From a virus, in the IMG/VR virus record IMGVR_UViG_3300043465_001344, positions 1-54,944 of that record: a stretch of DNA of 54,944 nt; one strand, written 5' to 3'. A program made the position numbers and the translations under genes. Positions 15,140 to 23,055 of the stretch are shown one piece after another. The first letter of the stretch is position 1; each line of letters begins with the position of its first letter. The notes below the pieces were generated by a model, which was not told the DNA's origin, did no database searches, and saw only the letters and a program-made list of their open reading frames with translations.

Positions 15140-15189
15140 CCCGTACCCCGTGCCGACCAACGCGAGCACGCTCCACAAGGACTTCGACA

Positions 15190-15474
15190 ATGATTACCCC
15201 CGAGAGAGCCTACGAGATTGCCTCCCAGTGGGGGTCCTATATCTCAGCGGGCGACAACGGCGTGCCGTTCGTGAGCTTTCCGAAGAATGACGGAACGCCC
15301 GTCTCGCCGGGCCATCAAGAAGCCTGCATCGACTACACGATCAACCTGCTGGCCAACGCCAAGGAGGTTGATCGTTCCGACCTGATCGCGCTGCTGTACT
15401 TCTTCGACCAGACAGCCCCGCGTGACCTGCCCACCCCCTCAGACCTGAACCTCGGAGAAGACCCATGGAACTGA
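15190..15474 (+). CDS. hypothetical protein, 94 aa
   Basis: ATG preceded by an AAGGA in CACAAGGACTTCGACA. Small acidic protein with a helical middle (CIDYTINLLANAKEVDRSDLI is split across two helices). Overlaps the KTSC gene by 10 nt. No family recognised. Confidence 0.6.
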   Translation: MITPERAYEIASQWGSYISAGDNGVPFVSFPKNDGTPVSPGHQEACIDYTINLLANAKEVDRSDLIALLYFFDQTAPRDLPTPSDLNLGEDPWN

Positions 15475-15686
15475 TCCCCGTCGAGAGCTCGAACCTCGAC
15501 CGCGTCGGCTACGACACCGACACCAAGACCCTGCGCGTGCTGTTCAAGAACGGCCGGACCTACGACTACACCGGCGTCCCCGCCGTCATGTTCGGCCAGC
15601 TGCTCGCCGCCGAGAGCGTCGGCAAGTTCCTGAACGGGAGCATCAAGCCGCACTACGCCGTCACCGAGGTCAAGGCCGATGGCTAG
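15465..15686 (+). CDS. KTSC domain protein, 73 aa
   Basis: Whole protein matches the KTSC pattern: SSNLDRVGYD, TLRVLFKNGRTYDYTGVP, then LLAAESVGKFLNGSIK near residues 45-60. KTSC domains are small folds found alone in phages or attached to tRNA-synthetase-like and other proteins; their role is unclear. ATG with GGAG upstream. Usual length for the family. Confidence 0.8.
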   Translation: MELIPVESSNLDRVGYDTDTKTLRVLFKNGRTYDYTGVPAVMFGQLLAAESVGKFLNGSIKPHYAVTEVKADG

Positions 15687-15915
15687 GCAGTTCATCCAGA
15701 TCCCGTGGTCCAAGAAACTGGGCCTCGCCTACTGGGGCCGGAACCGCTCCGGCTCCCAGTGCGGGATTGCCCTCTACCCGGCTCAGGGTGAGACACCCTC
15801 GGTCGTCCTCATGCCCATCAACAGCCTCGCGCTGTCCACCACCGCCGCTCAGCTGGAAGTGCCCAAGTCGCACATCCCGACGCTGATCAAGGCCCTTCAG
15901 GAGATGATCTCGTGA
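15679..15915 (+). CDS. hypothetical protein, 78 aa
   Basis: Overlaps the KTSC gene by 8 nt and the next GTG by 4 nt. Basic, beta-rich start (QFIQIPWSKKLGLAYWGRN) and a C-terminal helix. Function unknown. Confidence 0.55.
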   Translation: MARQFIQIPWSKKLGLAYWGRNRSGSQCGIALYPAQGETPSVVLMPINSLALSTTAAQLEVPKSHIPTLIKALQEMIS

Positions 15916-16313
15916 AAATCTACGCCAGAATGTGTCAGGAGAACGAAGAGGACGAGCTGATCGTCTTCTTCATCCCGAAGGAGCGGCTGTTCCAGCTGCG
16001 GGAAATCTGCGTCGCGAACGGCCTCAGCGAGGCCTGCATCGAGATGCCGACCTACGTCCGCCACGCGTGGCCCGAGACCATCCCCTCCGATGGCTTCGTC
16101 TCAGTCGAAACCCGCTCTGAGTGGGCGGCCGGCCGCTTCGAGGACATCGAGTTCTCCGACCACCGCAACGTCGATCTGAGCCAGAGCCTGCTGGAGACCC
16201 TGCACGTCGGGGCCAACGGCGCGGTTCACATCGAGTGCCGCGGCGGGCCGGCCGGCGAGTGGTGGTCCGAGGGCCTCGACCTGCAGGAGATCGCGACCTA
16301 TGCCGAGGTATAG
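15912..16313 (+). CDS. hypothetical protein, 133 aa
   Basis: GTG start in a GTGA overlap. Acidic; the strands EDELIVFFIPKERLFQLREI are followed by a C-terminal half with a GGPAGEWW turn. No recognised family. Confidence 0.55.
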   Translation: MKIYARMCQENEEDELIVFFIPKERLFQLREICVANGLSEACIEMPTYVRHAWPETIPSDGFVSVETRSEWAAGRFEDIEFSDHRNVDLSQSLLETLHVGANGAVHIECRGGPAGEWWSEGLDLQEIATYAEV

Positions 16314-16500
16314 CGTGAGGCTGGTCTGCGACGCCACCGCGTGGGCGGATGTCGTTGTGGAAGCCGACAGCCCGGAGGCCGCTGTCGAGCTCGCCACCGA
16401 TGAGCAGCACCGCAACAGCGCCAAGTGGGAGCTGTCCGACGGCAACTACCTGAAGCGCGACGACATCTCGGCTGAGCTGGACGAAGTCACCCAACTTTAA
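16300..16500 (+). CDS. hypothetical protein, 66 aa
   Basis: Small protein starting MPRYSVRLVCDATAWADVVVEADS followed by a PEAAVELATDE helix, a beta-beta-alpha pattern like the short DpnD/PcfM-type modules. The match is by eye only. Overlaps the previous gene by 14 nt; its TAA stop is part of palindrome copy 12. Confidence 0.55.
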   Translation: MPRYSVRLVCDATAWADVVVEADSPEAAVELATDEQHRNSAKWELSDGNYLKRDDISAELDEVTQL

Positions 16501-16508
16501 CTGTTAAA
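16496..16508. promoter_or_regulatory. TTTAAC/GTTAAA palindrome, copy 12
   Basis: TTTAACTGTTAAA with perfect half-sites, overlapping the stop of the upstream gene, 18 nt before the rIIA-like ATG. Unlike other copies, a separate Shine-Dalgarno (AGAAGGA) follows it. Confidence 0.65.
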
Positions 16509-16526
16509 AATCAGAAGGATACGACC

Positions 16527-18746
16527 ATGCGTTCCGACGCTTTCAAAAGAGACGTCTCGGTCAGCGAAGAGCTGCCGACCGCGGCGTTCACCATCCAAGG
16601 CAACGCGAAGATGTTCAGCATCCTCGCCGACAAGCTCTACTCCGACAAGCCGCGCGCCGTGATCCGCGAGATCAGCGCCAACGCGCTGGACGCCCACGGC
16701 ATGAACGGCCAGACCCGGCCGTTCGACATCAGCCTGCCGAACCACATGGAGCCGATGCTCATCATTCGCGACTACGGTCCGGGCATGAGCGACGACGACG
16801 TGATGATGATGTACACCTCGTTCGGTGCCTCGACCAAGGATCAGGGCAACGACGCCATCGGCGGCTTCGGTCTGGGCTGCAAGTCGCCCTTCGCCTATGC
16901 CGACGCCTTCACCGTCTCGTCGGTACAGGCCGGCGTCAAGCGGAACTACGCCGCCTACCGGGGGTCCGACGGCATCCCGCAGATGACCCGCGTCGGCGAG
17001 GAAGCCACCGATGAGCCGGACGGCATCAAGGTCTGTGTCCCGATCAAGGACAACGACTGGTGGACGTTCGAGCAGACCGCCATCGATCTGCTGCAGCACT
17101 TCCCCGAGGGCTCCTTCAACCCCCACGGCATCGAGGTCTCGGCCATCGAATACGTCTCGAAGCACGACGGCTACTGGGTCCGCAAGGCCAAGCCCCCGAA
17201 GCCCTACGTCCTGATGGGTCCCATCGCCTACCCGGTGGACTGGACCCTGATCCTCGAAGAGGGCGACGTCGCTCTGCCTGAGACCGTCATCATGGTCTTC
17301 GACATCGGCTCGCTCGACCTGCAGCCGAACCGCGAGGGCCTGTCCTACGACAACCTGACGCTGGCCACCCTGCGCCAGCGGTACCGGTCCATCGCTGACG
17401 CCTACGCCGAAGAGCAGTTCGCCCTCATCCAGAAGCTGAACCGCTTCGAGCAGGTGCTGCACATCGCCAGCCTGAAGGAAAACAAGACGTGGTCGATGAT
17501 CGCCAAGCGGTGGCCGACGACCTACGAGGAGCGCAAGGAGGGCGACAAGAGCGTTCTGCGCAAGGAGCTGACCACCGAGGGCTTCCCGGGCATCACCGAC
17601 CGAGTCGACATCGCCGGCCGCCCCTCGACCACGCGCCTCGACGCCAAGGGCCATAAGGGCGTTTCGTTCGACGTCTACACCACCCGGCCCGAGAAGCTGG
17701 CGCTGGAGGCCAAGGACCTCAACGAGCGGTCGATCTTCATCTTCGACGACATGCAGGCAGACGGTGATTTCAAGCGCCGGCTGACCTCGCGCTACAAGCA
17801 GGCCTGCCATGACCGCGGTCTGAACGCAGCCCGCTTCTACCTCTTCGACAAGGAGCCGGGCGTCTACAACTCGTTGAAGCGGGAGTTCGAGGACATCGCG
17901 CCGACCTATGCGACCTTCGAAGACCTGCAGGCCGCGCTCGTCGGCTGGGCGCACGCCGACACCAACGTCGTCCGCCTGTCCGACCTGCCCACCATGGCTG
18001 CCGCAGTGCGCAGCGGCACCGGTCGCAAGACCGAGCTGCGCGTGACCGGTATCCGGCTGGGTCAGAACCACCACACCAACAGCGCCCGCTGGTACGCGAA
18101 CTGCTGGGAAGAGCAGCCCGGTCTGGCCGAAGGCGGCGTCTACGCGCCTCTCTCCGGCACTGGTCTGGAGGACGGCTTCCCGCAGGGCATCATGAACTGC
18201 GAGTGGCGTCTGCAGGAACTGCCGCTGTTGCTCGGCCTGACCAAGAAGGCCCGGGACCAGATCCGCAAGGACGGCACGACCGAGGACTATGTCCGTCTCG
18301 ACGTCTATCTGCGTGAGCGGTACGACAACGAGATCGCTGACGAGGCGATCCTGAACGAGCTGGCCCGTCAGGCCACCATGGCGGACTTCTCCAAGGACCC
18401 GGTCGCCGTGGCTGCGCTCAGCATCGCGCAACGCCGCCCCGAACTGTTCCCGTCGATCACGGAGCGCGTGGCTCCGCTGATCGACCCGGGGCAGGCCATC
18501 CGCACCCGGGTCAGCCGCCTGCGGGACTACGCCACCCGGGCCAAGCTCGTGCTGCCCAAGGTGAAGAAGTTCAAGGTCTCCGCGATCAAGGAGATCCACA
18601 AGGTCCACGACCGGTCGCCGCTCCTGCGGACGCTGGTTAAGTCGGAGCGGTCGCAGGACTATTCCATCCTGCGCCACTTCGATCACGAAGACCTGATGGC
18701 CTTCGCCGGCATCCGCCGGACGCTGGCCAAGACGGTCGAAGAGTAG
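16527..18746 (+). CDS. rIIA-like GHKL ATPase, 739 aa
   Basis: N-terminal GHKL ATPase fold: N-box REISANALDA (E48, N52, D55), DYGPGMS (82-88) and GGFGLGCKS (112-120). The rest of the protein and its pairing with an rIIB-like gene match rIIA proteins of large phages. In T4, rIIA and rIIB are membrane-associated and needed for growth on lambda lysogens (exclusion by Rex). Preceded by palindrome copy 12 and AGAAGGA. Probably acts with the next gene product. Confidence 0.85.
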   Translation: MRSDAFKRDVSVSEELPTAAFTIQGNAKMFSILADKLYSDKPRAVIREISANALDAHGMNGQTRPFDISLPNHMEPMLIIRDYGPGMSDDDVMMMYTSFGASTKDQGNDAIGGFGLGCKSPFAYADAFTVSSVQAGVKRNYAAYRGSDGIPQMTRVGEEATDEPDGIKVCVPIKDNDWWTFEQTAIDLLQHFPEGSFNPHGIEVSAIEYVSKHDGYWVRKAKPPKPYVLMGPIAYPVDWTLILEEGDVALPETVIMVFDIGSLDLQPNREGLSYDNLTLATLRQRYRSIADAYAEEQFALIQKLNRFEQVLHIASLKENKTWSMIAKRWPTTYEERKEGDKSVLRKELTTEGFPGITDRVDIAGRPSTTRLDAKGHKGVSFDVYTTRPEKLALEAKDLNERSIFIFDDMQADGDFKRRLTSRYKQACHDRGLNAARFYLFDKEPGVYNSLKREFEDIAPTYATFEDLQAALVGWAHADTNVVRLSDLPTMAAAVRSGTGRKTELRVTGIRLGQNHHTNSARWYANCWEEQPGLAEGGVYAPLSGTGLEDGFPQGIMNCEWRLQELPLLLGLTKKARDQIRKDGTTEDYVRLDVYLRERYDNEIADEAILNELARQATMADFSKDPVAVAALSIAQRRPELFPSITERVAPLIDPGQAIRTRVSRLRDYATRAKLVLPKVKKFKVSAIKEIHKVHDRSPLLRTLVKSERSQDYSILRHFDHEDLMAFAGIRRTLAKTVEE

Positions 18747-18781
18747 TAGCCTACCTCCACCCACCCTGTAAGGACAAGACA

Positions 18782-19987
18782 ATGAACCCCGTGATCTCCA
18801 TCACAAGCGCCGACAGCGTGACCGTGTTCGTGGCTGGCAAGCCCTTCACGGTCGCGTCCGACAACCCCCGATACGACGAGCTGAAAGCCGCCATCTCGGC
18901 GGGCGATCTCGATCTCGTGGACGGGATCGTCAACGCCTCCACCCGCCTCACGAAAGTCCTCGGCGTCTACGGCGACGTCGCGGTCTTCGCCGGCCACGTC
19001 ACCTTCCAAGGCCGCCCGGTCAAGACCAGTCTGGTCGAGCGGCTGCTGAAGATGGTCAATCAGGGCCGCGACCCTGAACCCTACGCCCGGTTCCTCGACC
19101 GCGTCATGCGCAACCCCACCAAGGATGCGATCTCGATGTTGTTCGACTGGGTCGAGAAGGCCGACCTGCCCATCCTGCCGGACGGGCGGTTCCTCGCCTA
19201 TCGCTACGTCAACATGGCCTACCTCGACGCCCACACGCGGACCATGGACAACACGCCGGGCCGGGTCATCCGCATGCCCCGCGAGGCGTGCGACGAGAAC
19301 CACCAGAACACCTGCTCACGCGGCCTGCACTTCTGCAACCACACCTACCTGAAGAGCATGTCCGGCTACCGCTGCCTCATCATGGCCGAGGACCCCGCCG
19401 ACGTCGTGAGCTTCCCGCAGGACGGCGGCGGCTCCAAGGGCCGCACCGAGAAGCACGAGGCCCTGTTCGAGATCTCGATGGACGACGCCCGCGAGGGCAT
19501 CTTCTTCGAGGGCGAGGACAAGCTGGTCTTCGACTTCGACCGGGTCGAGCACTACCAGCGCCTGCAGCTGGTCTTCCTCGCCGCCGAAGGTGAGGACGCC
19601 AGTGAGTTTCTGGCGGCCTACGACGCCGGTTATCGCGTCGTCTGGAGCGAAGTCGACGGCGACCAGTGGGGTCTGACCATCGCGGATCGTGTCATTGACA
19701 GCTACCCCACCCGCGCCGCGGCGTGGCAGGCTGCGGTCGACATGAACATCCACAACGTGGCCCCGTCGGAGGAGGCCGAGGTGGCCGCCATGGACGACGA
19801 CGCGACCGAGACCTTCTCGGGCCGTCTGTCTGCGATTGAGAACCAGCTGGCGATCAGTCTCATCTACGGCAACGAAGGGACGTTCAGCGAGCGCCTCGAC
19901 CGCATCGAGTTTGAGCTGGGTCTGACCGACCACACCCCGCCGCAGATCGATCGACTGACCCGCGCCGAGCAAGCCGCCGGCTTGTAA
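18782..19987 (+). CDS. rIIB-like protein, 401 aa
   Basis: Features of the rIIB family: a VFVAGKPFTVASDNPRYDEL start, then about residues 115-225 with LPDGRFLAYRYV, CSRGLHFCNHTYL and the C-x-R-G-L-H-F pattern that I associate with rIIB-like proteins. ATG with AAGGA 7 nt upstream, 36 nt after rIIA. The C-terminal ~80 residues are acidic and repetitive (two similar SERLDRIE / SGRLSAIEN helices). Palindrome copy 13 and a hairpin follow. Confidence 0.85.
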   Translation: MNPVISITSADSVTVFVAGKPFTVASDNPRYDELKAAISAGDLDLVDGIVNASTRLTKVLGVYGDVAVFAGHVTFQGRPVKTSLVERLLKMVNQGRDPEPYARFLDRVMRNPTKDAISMLFDWVEKADLPILPDGRFLAYRYVNMAYLDAHTRTMDNTPGRVIRMPREACDENHQNTCSRGLHFCNHTYLKSMSGYRCLIMAEDPADVVSFPQDGGGSKGRTEKHEALFEISMDDAREGIFFEGEDKLVFDFDRVEHYQRLQLVFLAAEGEDASEFLAAYDAGYRVVWSEVDGDQWGLTIADRVIDSYPTRAAAWQAAVDMNIHNVAPSEEAEVAAMDDDATETFSGRLSAIENQLAISLIYGNEGTFSERLDRIEFELGLTDHTPPQIDRLTRAEQAAGL

Positions 19988-19989
19988 GG

Positions 19990-20003
19990 TTTAACGCGTT
20001 AAA
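19990..20003. promoter_or_regulatory. TTTAAC/GTTAAA palindrome, copy 13
   Basis: TTTAACGCGTTAAA, a perfect 14-bp palindrome identical to copy 3. Here it lies between the rIIB-like stop and a hairpin, 50 nt before the next ATG. It is the last copy in the window. Confidence 0.65.
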
Positions 20004-20006
20004 AAT

Positions 20007-20034
20007 CAGGGGCTTAGCTTCGGCTGAGCCCCTG
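20007..20034 (+). terminator. TTCG-loop terminator hairpin after rIIB-like gene
   Basis: 12-bp stem (one G-T pair) with a TTCG tetraloop, followed by ACCTTTATA. It closes the rIIA-rIIB unit. Confidence 0.7.
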
Positions 20035-20053
20035 ACCTTTATAGGCTATCGAC

Positions 20054-20338
20054 ATGGACATCCTCATCGGCGGCGCGTTCGGCGCTGCCATCGTCTTCGC
20101 CGCGCTGGCTATCGTCTGGGTCATCCACCGCCGACGAGCCCTAACCCGCACCACCACCGCCCCCGACGTCCAGCGCCTCCGGGTCTGGACCGCGGAGCAG
20201 CTGTCCACCCTGACCGTCGAGCAGCAGGAAGCCATGCGCCTCTGGGCGTGGGCTGAACGCCAGAACTGGATGGTCGTCACCGAAAACGTCAACCTTGGGA
20301 ACGAGTTTCCCCGCGCCAAGGAGGCGCTCCTGTCATGA
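20054..20338 (+). CDS. membrane-anchored protein, 94 aa
   Basis: One transmembrane segment at about residues 5-25 (GGAFGAAIVFAALAIVWVI), then a basic HRRR stop-transfer and a soluble helical tail with several Trp. Probably an inner-membrane protein with a cytoplasmic C terminus. Overlaps the next ATG by 4 nt. Function unknown. Confidence 0.65.
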   Translation: MDILIGGAFGAAIVFAALAIVWVIHRRRALTRTTTAPDVQRLRVWTAEQLSTLTVEQQEAMRLWAWAERQNWMVVTENVNLGNEFPRAKEALLS

Positions 20339-20706
20339 AAATCACTGTCCAAACCGAAGTCCCGTTCCAGCGCATCGCCGACGTCATGTGCGGTGCAATC
20401 GAGGGCGGCTCCGCCTACTGGTGTCAGGACTTCATCCGCGAGAGCGGCCCGGACCTGCCCAACTTCTACGCCGAGGCCGCCTTCTACGAGAGCGGCAACT
20501 ACTCCATCAAGGTCACCCACGACGACCCGGATGGCGACGACCAGAAGACCACCATCATCGGCCCGACCGAGGTCGAGGCCGGCGTCCAGCTGATGGCCAC
20601 CAAGTTCAGCAGTCACTTCAACGACATGATGACCGAGGCCGACGACGCCATCACGTCGGACGTCCTGCTGCAGTGCATTGTGCTGAAGGACTTGGTCTTT
20701 GGCTAA
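20335..20706 (+). CDS. conserved-type phage protein, 123 aa
   Basis: Pattern VPFQRIADVMCGAIEGGSAYWC, then FYAEAAFYESG and a C-terminal MATKFSSHFNDMMTEADDAITSDVLLQ segment. I recognise this overall layout from small uncharacterised proteins in many phages. No catalytic motif is evident. Overlaps the next short gene. Confidence 0.7.
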   Translation: MKITVQTEVPFQRIADVMCGAIEGGSAYWCQDFIRESGPDLPNFYAEAAFYESGNYSIKVTHDDPDGDDQKTTIIGPTEVEAGVQLMATKFSSHFNDMMTEADDAITSDVLLQCIVLKDLVFG

Positions 20707-20812
20707 GCCCCGCACGAAGGTCTACTGGACGAAGAAGTCCAAGAATGGCCGGTTCCTGATCCGCGGCTGTATCGGGCAGTCGCGGGTCACGCTCATCGTG
20801 CGCAATGGCTAA
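20699..20812 (+). CDS. small basic protein, 37 aa
   Basis: TTG start overlapping the previous stop by 8 nt; begins (M)AKPRTKVYWTKKSK and ends overlapping the next ATG. The same AKP start recurs in the next gene. Basic and beta-rich, with no family. The gap it fills and the overlaps at both ends support it despite the rare start codon. Confidence 0.5.
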   Translation: MAKPRTKVYWTKKSKNGRFLIRGCIGQSRVTLIVRNG

Positions 20813-21206
20813 GCCCATCCGTACCCCCGCCGAGGCCATGGAGACTGTCGTCTCCATGGCCAAGCACGGCCACCTCATCCAGCAGCTGAGCCCCTACCAC
20901 TTCCGCGTCTGCTACGGGCGTGATCTCTGGGTCGACTGGTGGCCGACGACCGGAGCTGTTCGCATCGTCATCGAGCAGTGCGGCCGACCCCTTTTCAACG
21001 AGCGCGATCTCGCCGCTCTTCTCGAAGGCTTCCACTATGCCACATTCAGAACTCGACCTATCCCGGTACTGGATAGTCCACGTCAACCGCAACGTCATCC
21101 AGCGGAACGCCCACAAACCCCCGAGCGAGCGCGAGCCCGCCGTCCGCATCCAGAAGGGCAAGAGGGGCAAGCCGAAGTACGGGATGAGGGTCCGCCTTGG
21201 GCCTAG
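20805..21206 (+). CDS. hypothetical protein, 133 aa, with doubtful C terminus
   Basis: The first ~80 residues look like a genuine small protein (helix, then GRDLWVDWWPTTGAVRIVIEQ and LAALLEGF). From about residue 78 it runs out of frame over the gene at 21037 and becomes Pro/Arg/Glu-rich, as expected of the wrong frame. Either the overlap of 170 nt is real, or a stop was lost, or a frameshift lies near 21035. Confidence 0.55.
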   Translation: MAKPIRTPAEAMETVVSMAKHGHLIQQLSPYHFRVCYGRDLWVDWWPTTGAVRIVIEQCGRPLFNERDLAALLEGFHYATFRTRPIPVLDSPRQPQRHPAERPQTPERARARRPHPEGQEGQAEVRDEGPPWA

Positions 21207-21297
21207 CGAGATGATCTACTCGCCCGACGAGGCCCTGCTCCCCTGCGGCGCGAAGATGATCCTCATCACCGAGACCGAGCCGGAGGTCGTCGCGTGA
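21037..21297 (+). CDS. hypothetical protein, 86 aa
   Basis: Starts MPHSELDLSRYWIVHVNRN, then a basic stretch (VRIQKGKRGKPKYG) and a beta-rich end. It ends in a GTGA overlap with the MazG-like gene. The whole 5' two thirds overlaps the previous gene out of frame. Basic surface could suggest nucleic acid binding. Confidence 0.6.
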   Translation: MPHSELDLSRYWIVHVNRNVIQRNAHKPPSEREPAVRIQKGKRGKPKYGMRVRLGPSEMIYSPDEALLPCGAKMILITETEPEVVA

Positions 21298-22157
21298 CCA
21301 CCCGGGACTACGAGCTGATCGGCCTCGACTTCGCCGATCTCGAACTACGCGTTTTCGCCCACCTTCATGAGAGAACCATGACCGACTTCAACTACGCCGC
21401 CCTCGCTCAGCGCACCTGCCCCGACGGCTACCACGCCACCGCCGTCCCCCCGGGGCTGCTGATGTCCTCGATGATGAACGCCATCAACGCGCTGGCCGCC
21501 CTCGACGTCATCAAGAAGGCCTACGCCTACGGCAAGCCGCTGCCGGCCGCCCTGAAGCCCATCGCCGACGCCACCACTGGCACCGTCTTCGCCGGCGAGC
21601 TGGACGGTCACATCCTGCACTCGATCCTCGGCATCGCGACCGAGGGCGGTGAGCTGCTCGAAGCCGCCGTGAAGACCCTGTTCAACGGAGAGGCGTTCGA
21701 CATCGTCAACTTCCAAGAGGAGCTGGGCGACGTCGCTTGGTACCGCGCCATCGGCCTGAACGCCGTCGGCCAGTCCGTGGATGAGAACGACCGCCAGAAC
21801 ATCGACAAGCTGCTGGAGCGGTTCCCCAACAAGTTCGACGCCGATCTGGCGATCAACCGTGACACGGCGGCCGAGCGCCGGGTGCTGGAGGGCGAGGACT
21901 TCGCTGAAGATCTGGGCGACGTCGAGATCATCGCCCACGGCCCCGACCACAACCGGCTGCGCTGGACCGATGATGAGGGCACGGTGCGCCTGTCGAGCCG
22001 CGTCGTCCTGATGCCCTTCCGGGCCGCCCACGAGTACAATGGCAAGTACAAGGGCCAGCTGCTCGCCACGGACGACACCACTCTGTACCGCATCAACGGG
22101 ACGGTGACCGACAACAGCGCCTACCCGGCCGAGCCGGCCGATGCTGGTAGCGCGTAA
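21294..22157 (+). CDS. MazG-like NTP pyrophosphohydrolase, 287 aa, with odd N terminus
   Basis: The central part carries the MazG-type metal-binding pattern: TEGGELLEA (about residues 117-124) and EELGDVAWY (142-150). MazG-like enzymes hydrolyse nucleoside triphosphates to monophosphates; phage versions may affect ppGpp or dNTP pools. A further ~90-residue C-terminal domain with beta strands follows. If translated from the GTG at 21294 (GTGA overlap), the first 28 residues include IGLDFADLELRVFAHL, which resembles motif A of family A polymerases. An internal ATG at 21378 would remove it. Confidence 0.75.
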   Translation: MTTRDYELIGLDFADLELRVFAHLHERTMTDFNYAALAQRTCPDGYHATAVPPGLLMSSMMNAINALAALDVIKKAYAYGKPLPAALKPIADATTGTVFAGELDGHILHSILGIATEGGELLEAAVKTLFNGEAFDIVNFQEELGDVAWYRAIGLNAVGQSVDENDRQNIDKLLERFPNKFDADLAINRDTAAERRVLEGEDFAEDLGDVEIIAHGPDHNRLRWTDDEGTVRLSSRVVLMPFRAAHEYNGKYKGQLLATDDTTLYRINGTVTDNSAYPAEPADAGSA

Positions 22158-22395
22158 GGTCGTCGCGGCGGCGATGGCGGAGGCCTCCAAGTTGGGGGCC
22201 TCCATCTCGTTCCGCCCGGGCTCTAAGCACGTCCTCATGGAGGTGACGCTTGGTGAGGCCCGCCGGCAGACGACCCTGTCGAACAGTCCCAGCAAAAAAC
22301 GTGAAGTGCATCAGGAGGACTGGGTTCGCCAGTTCATCCGGCGCGCAGTGAAGGAGATGAAATCGTGCAATACCTCGACGCCCTCCAAGCCGTAG
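22141..22395 (+). CDS. small basic protein, 84 aa
   Basis: Overlaps the MazG-like gene by 17 nt and the next gene by 31 nt. Contains FRPGSKHVLMEVTLGEARRQTTL followed by SNSPSKKR and a C-terminal basic helix. The GSKH-then-strand layout recalls HicA-like small phage proteins, but the match is loose. Possible RNA or DNA contact. Confidence 0.55.
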   Translation: MLVARKVVAAAMAEASKLGASISFRPGSKHVLMEVTLGEARRQTTLSNSPSKKREVHQEDWVRQFIRRAVKEMKSCNTSTPSKP

Positions 22396-23018
22396 GCGGC
22401 CTTGGCAAGCCCAGCAAAATGCCGTGGTGGTCATGGTCCATATCGGCCACCGAGTGCATCACCGGGTCCAAACTGGCCGAGGTCGATGGCACCGTCTGCT
22501 CCGGCTGCTACGCCCTCAAAGGCAACTACCGCTTCGACAACGTCATCGCGGCCCAAGAGCGACGCCTCGCCGCGGCGCGTGACCCGGGGTTCGTGGGTGC
22601 TTTCGTGATCGTGCTGAAGCACCTGCTCAAGCATCAGCGCCGCGAGCGGAGACCCGGCGTCCCGGAGAACCGCTTCCGCTGGTTCGACGCCGGGGACCTG
22701 CAGGACGTTGAGATGTTGGACAAGATCGTGCAGATCGCCCGGGCCACCCCCGAGATCTCGCACTGGCTGCCGACGCGCGAGCTGCCGGTCGTCCGCGCCT
22801 ATCTGGCCGGCGGCGGGTCCTTCCCGCCCAACCTCGTTGTCCGCACCTCGAGCCCCAAGATCGGCGTCGCTCCCAAGCAGCGTCCGTTCGACCTGCCGGT
22901 CTCCACGGTCAGCGCCCCGGGTGCCCGGCACGACTGCCCGGCCAGCCAGCAGGGCAACAAGTGTCTCTCCTGCGACGCTTGCTGGTCGACGCGCGACATC
23001 AACTACCACTATCACTAG
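22365..23018 (+). CDS. Gp88-family-like protein, 217 aa
   Basis: GTG start. Contains a CSGCYALKGNYRF stretch near residues 45-57, a FRWFDAGDLQDVEMLDKIV stretch, a THE-like LPTRE segment and a terminal Cys cluster (HDCPASQQGNKCLSCDACW). This is the pattern of the phage Gene 88 family (known from mycobacteriophages). The spread of cysteines suggests a metal cluster, possibly as in radical-SAM-like folds, but no CxxxCxxC motif is seen. Biochemical role unknown. Confidence 0.7.
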   Translation: MQYLDALQAVGGLGKPSKMPWWSWSISATECITGSKLAEVDGTVCSGCYALKGNYRFDNVIAAQERRLAAARDPGFVGAFVIVLKHLLKHQRRERRPGVPENRFRWFDAGDLQDVEMLDKIVQIARATPEISHWLPTRELPVVRAYLAGGGSFPPNLVVRTSSPKIGVAPKQRPFDLPVSTVSAPGARHDCPASQQGNKCLSCDACWSTRDINYHYH

Positions 23019-23030
23019 GCCCGGGCTATT

Positions 23031-23052
23031 GACGCACCCTAACCGGTGCGTC
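23031..23052 (+). terminator. 8-bp hairpin GACGCACC/GGTGCGTC
   Basis: Perfect 8-bp stem with a 6-base loop, 12 nt after the Gp88-like stop. No T run, so it may be a weak terminator or an operator. A TTCCACTGGA site follows at 23056. Confidence 0.5.
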
Positions 23053-23055
23053 ATC

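Noticed and set aside
13706-15190. Minus-strand 494-codon open frame
   Set aside because: Shadow of two plus-strand genes and the palindrome gap; no motif and low-complexity composition.
16497-18782. Long minus-strand open frame opposite the rIIA-like gene
   Set aside because: Arises from GC-rich codon bias; composition is Val/Arg/Gly-rich without a domain, while the plus strand has clear GHKL motifs.
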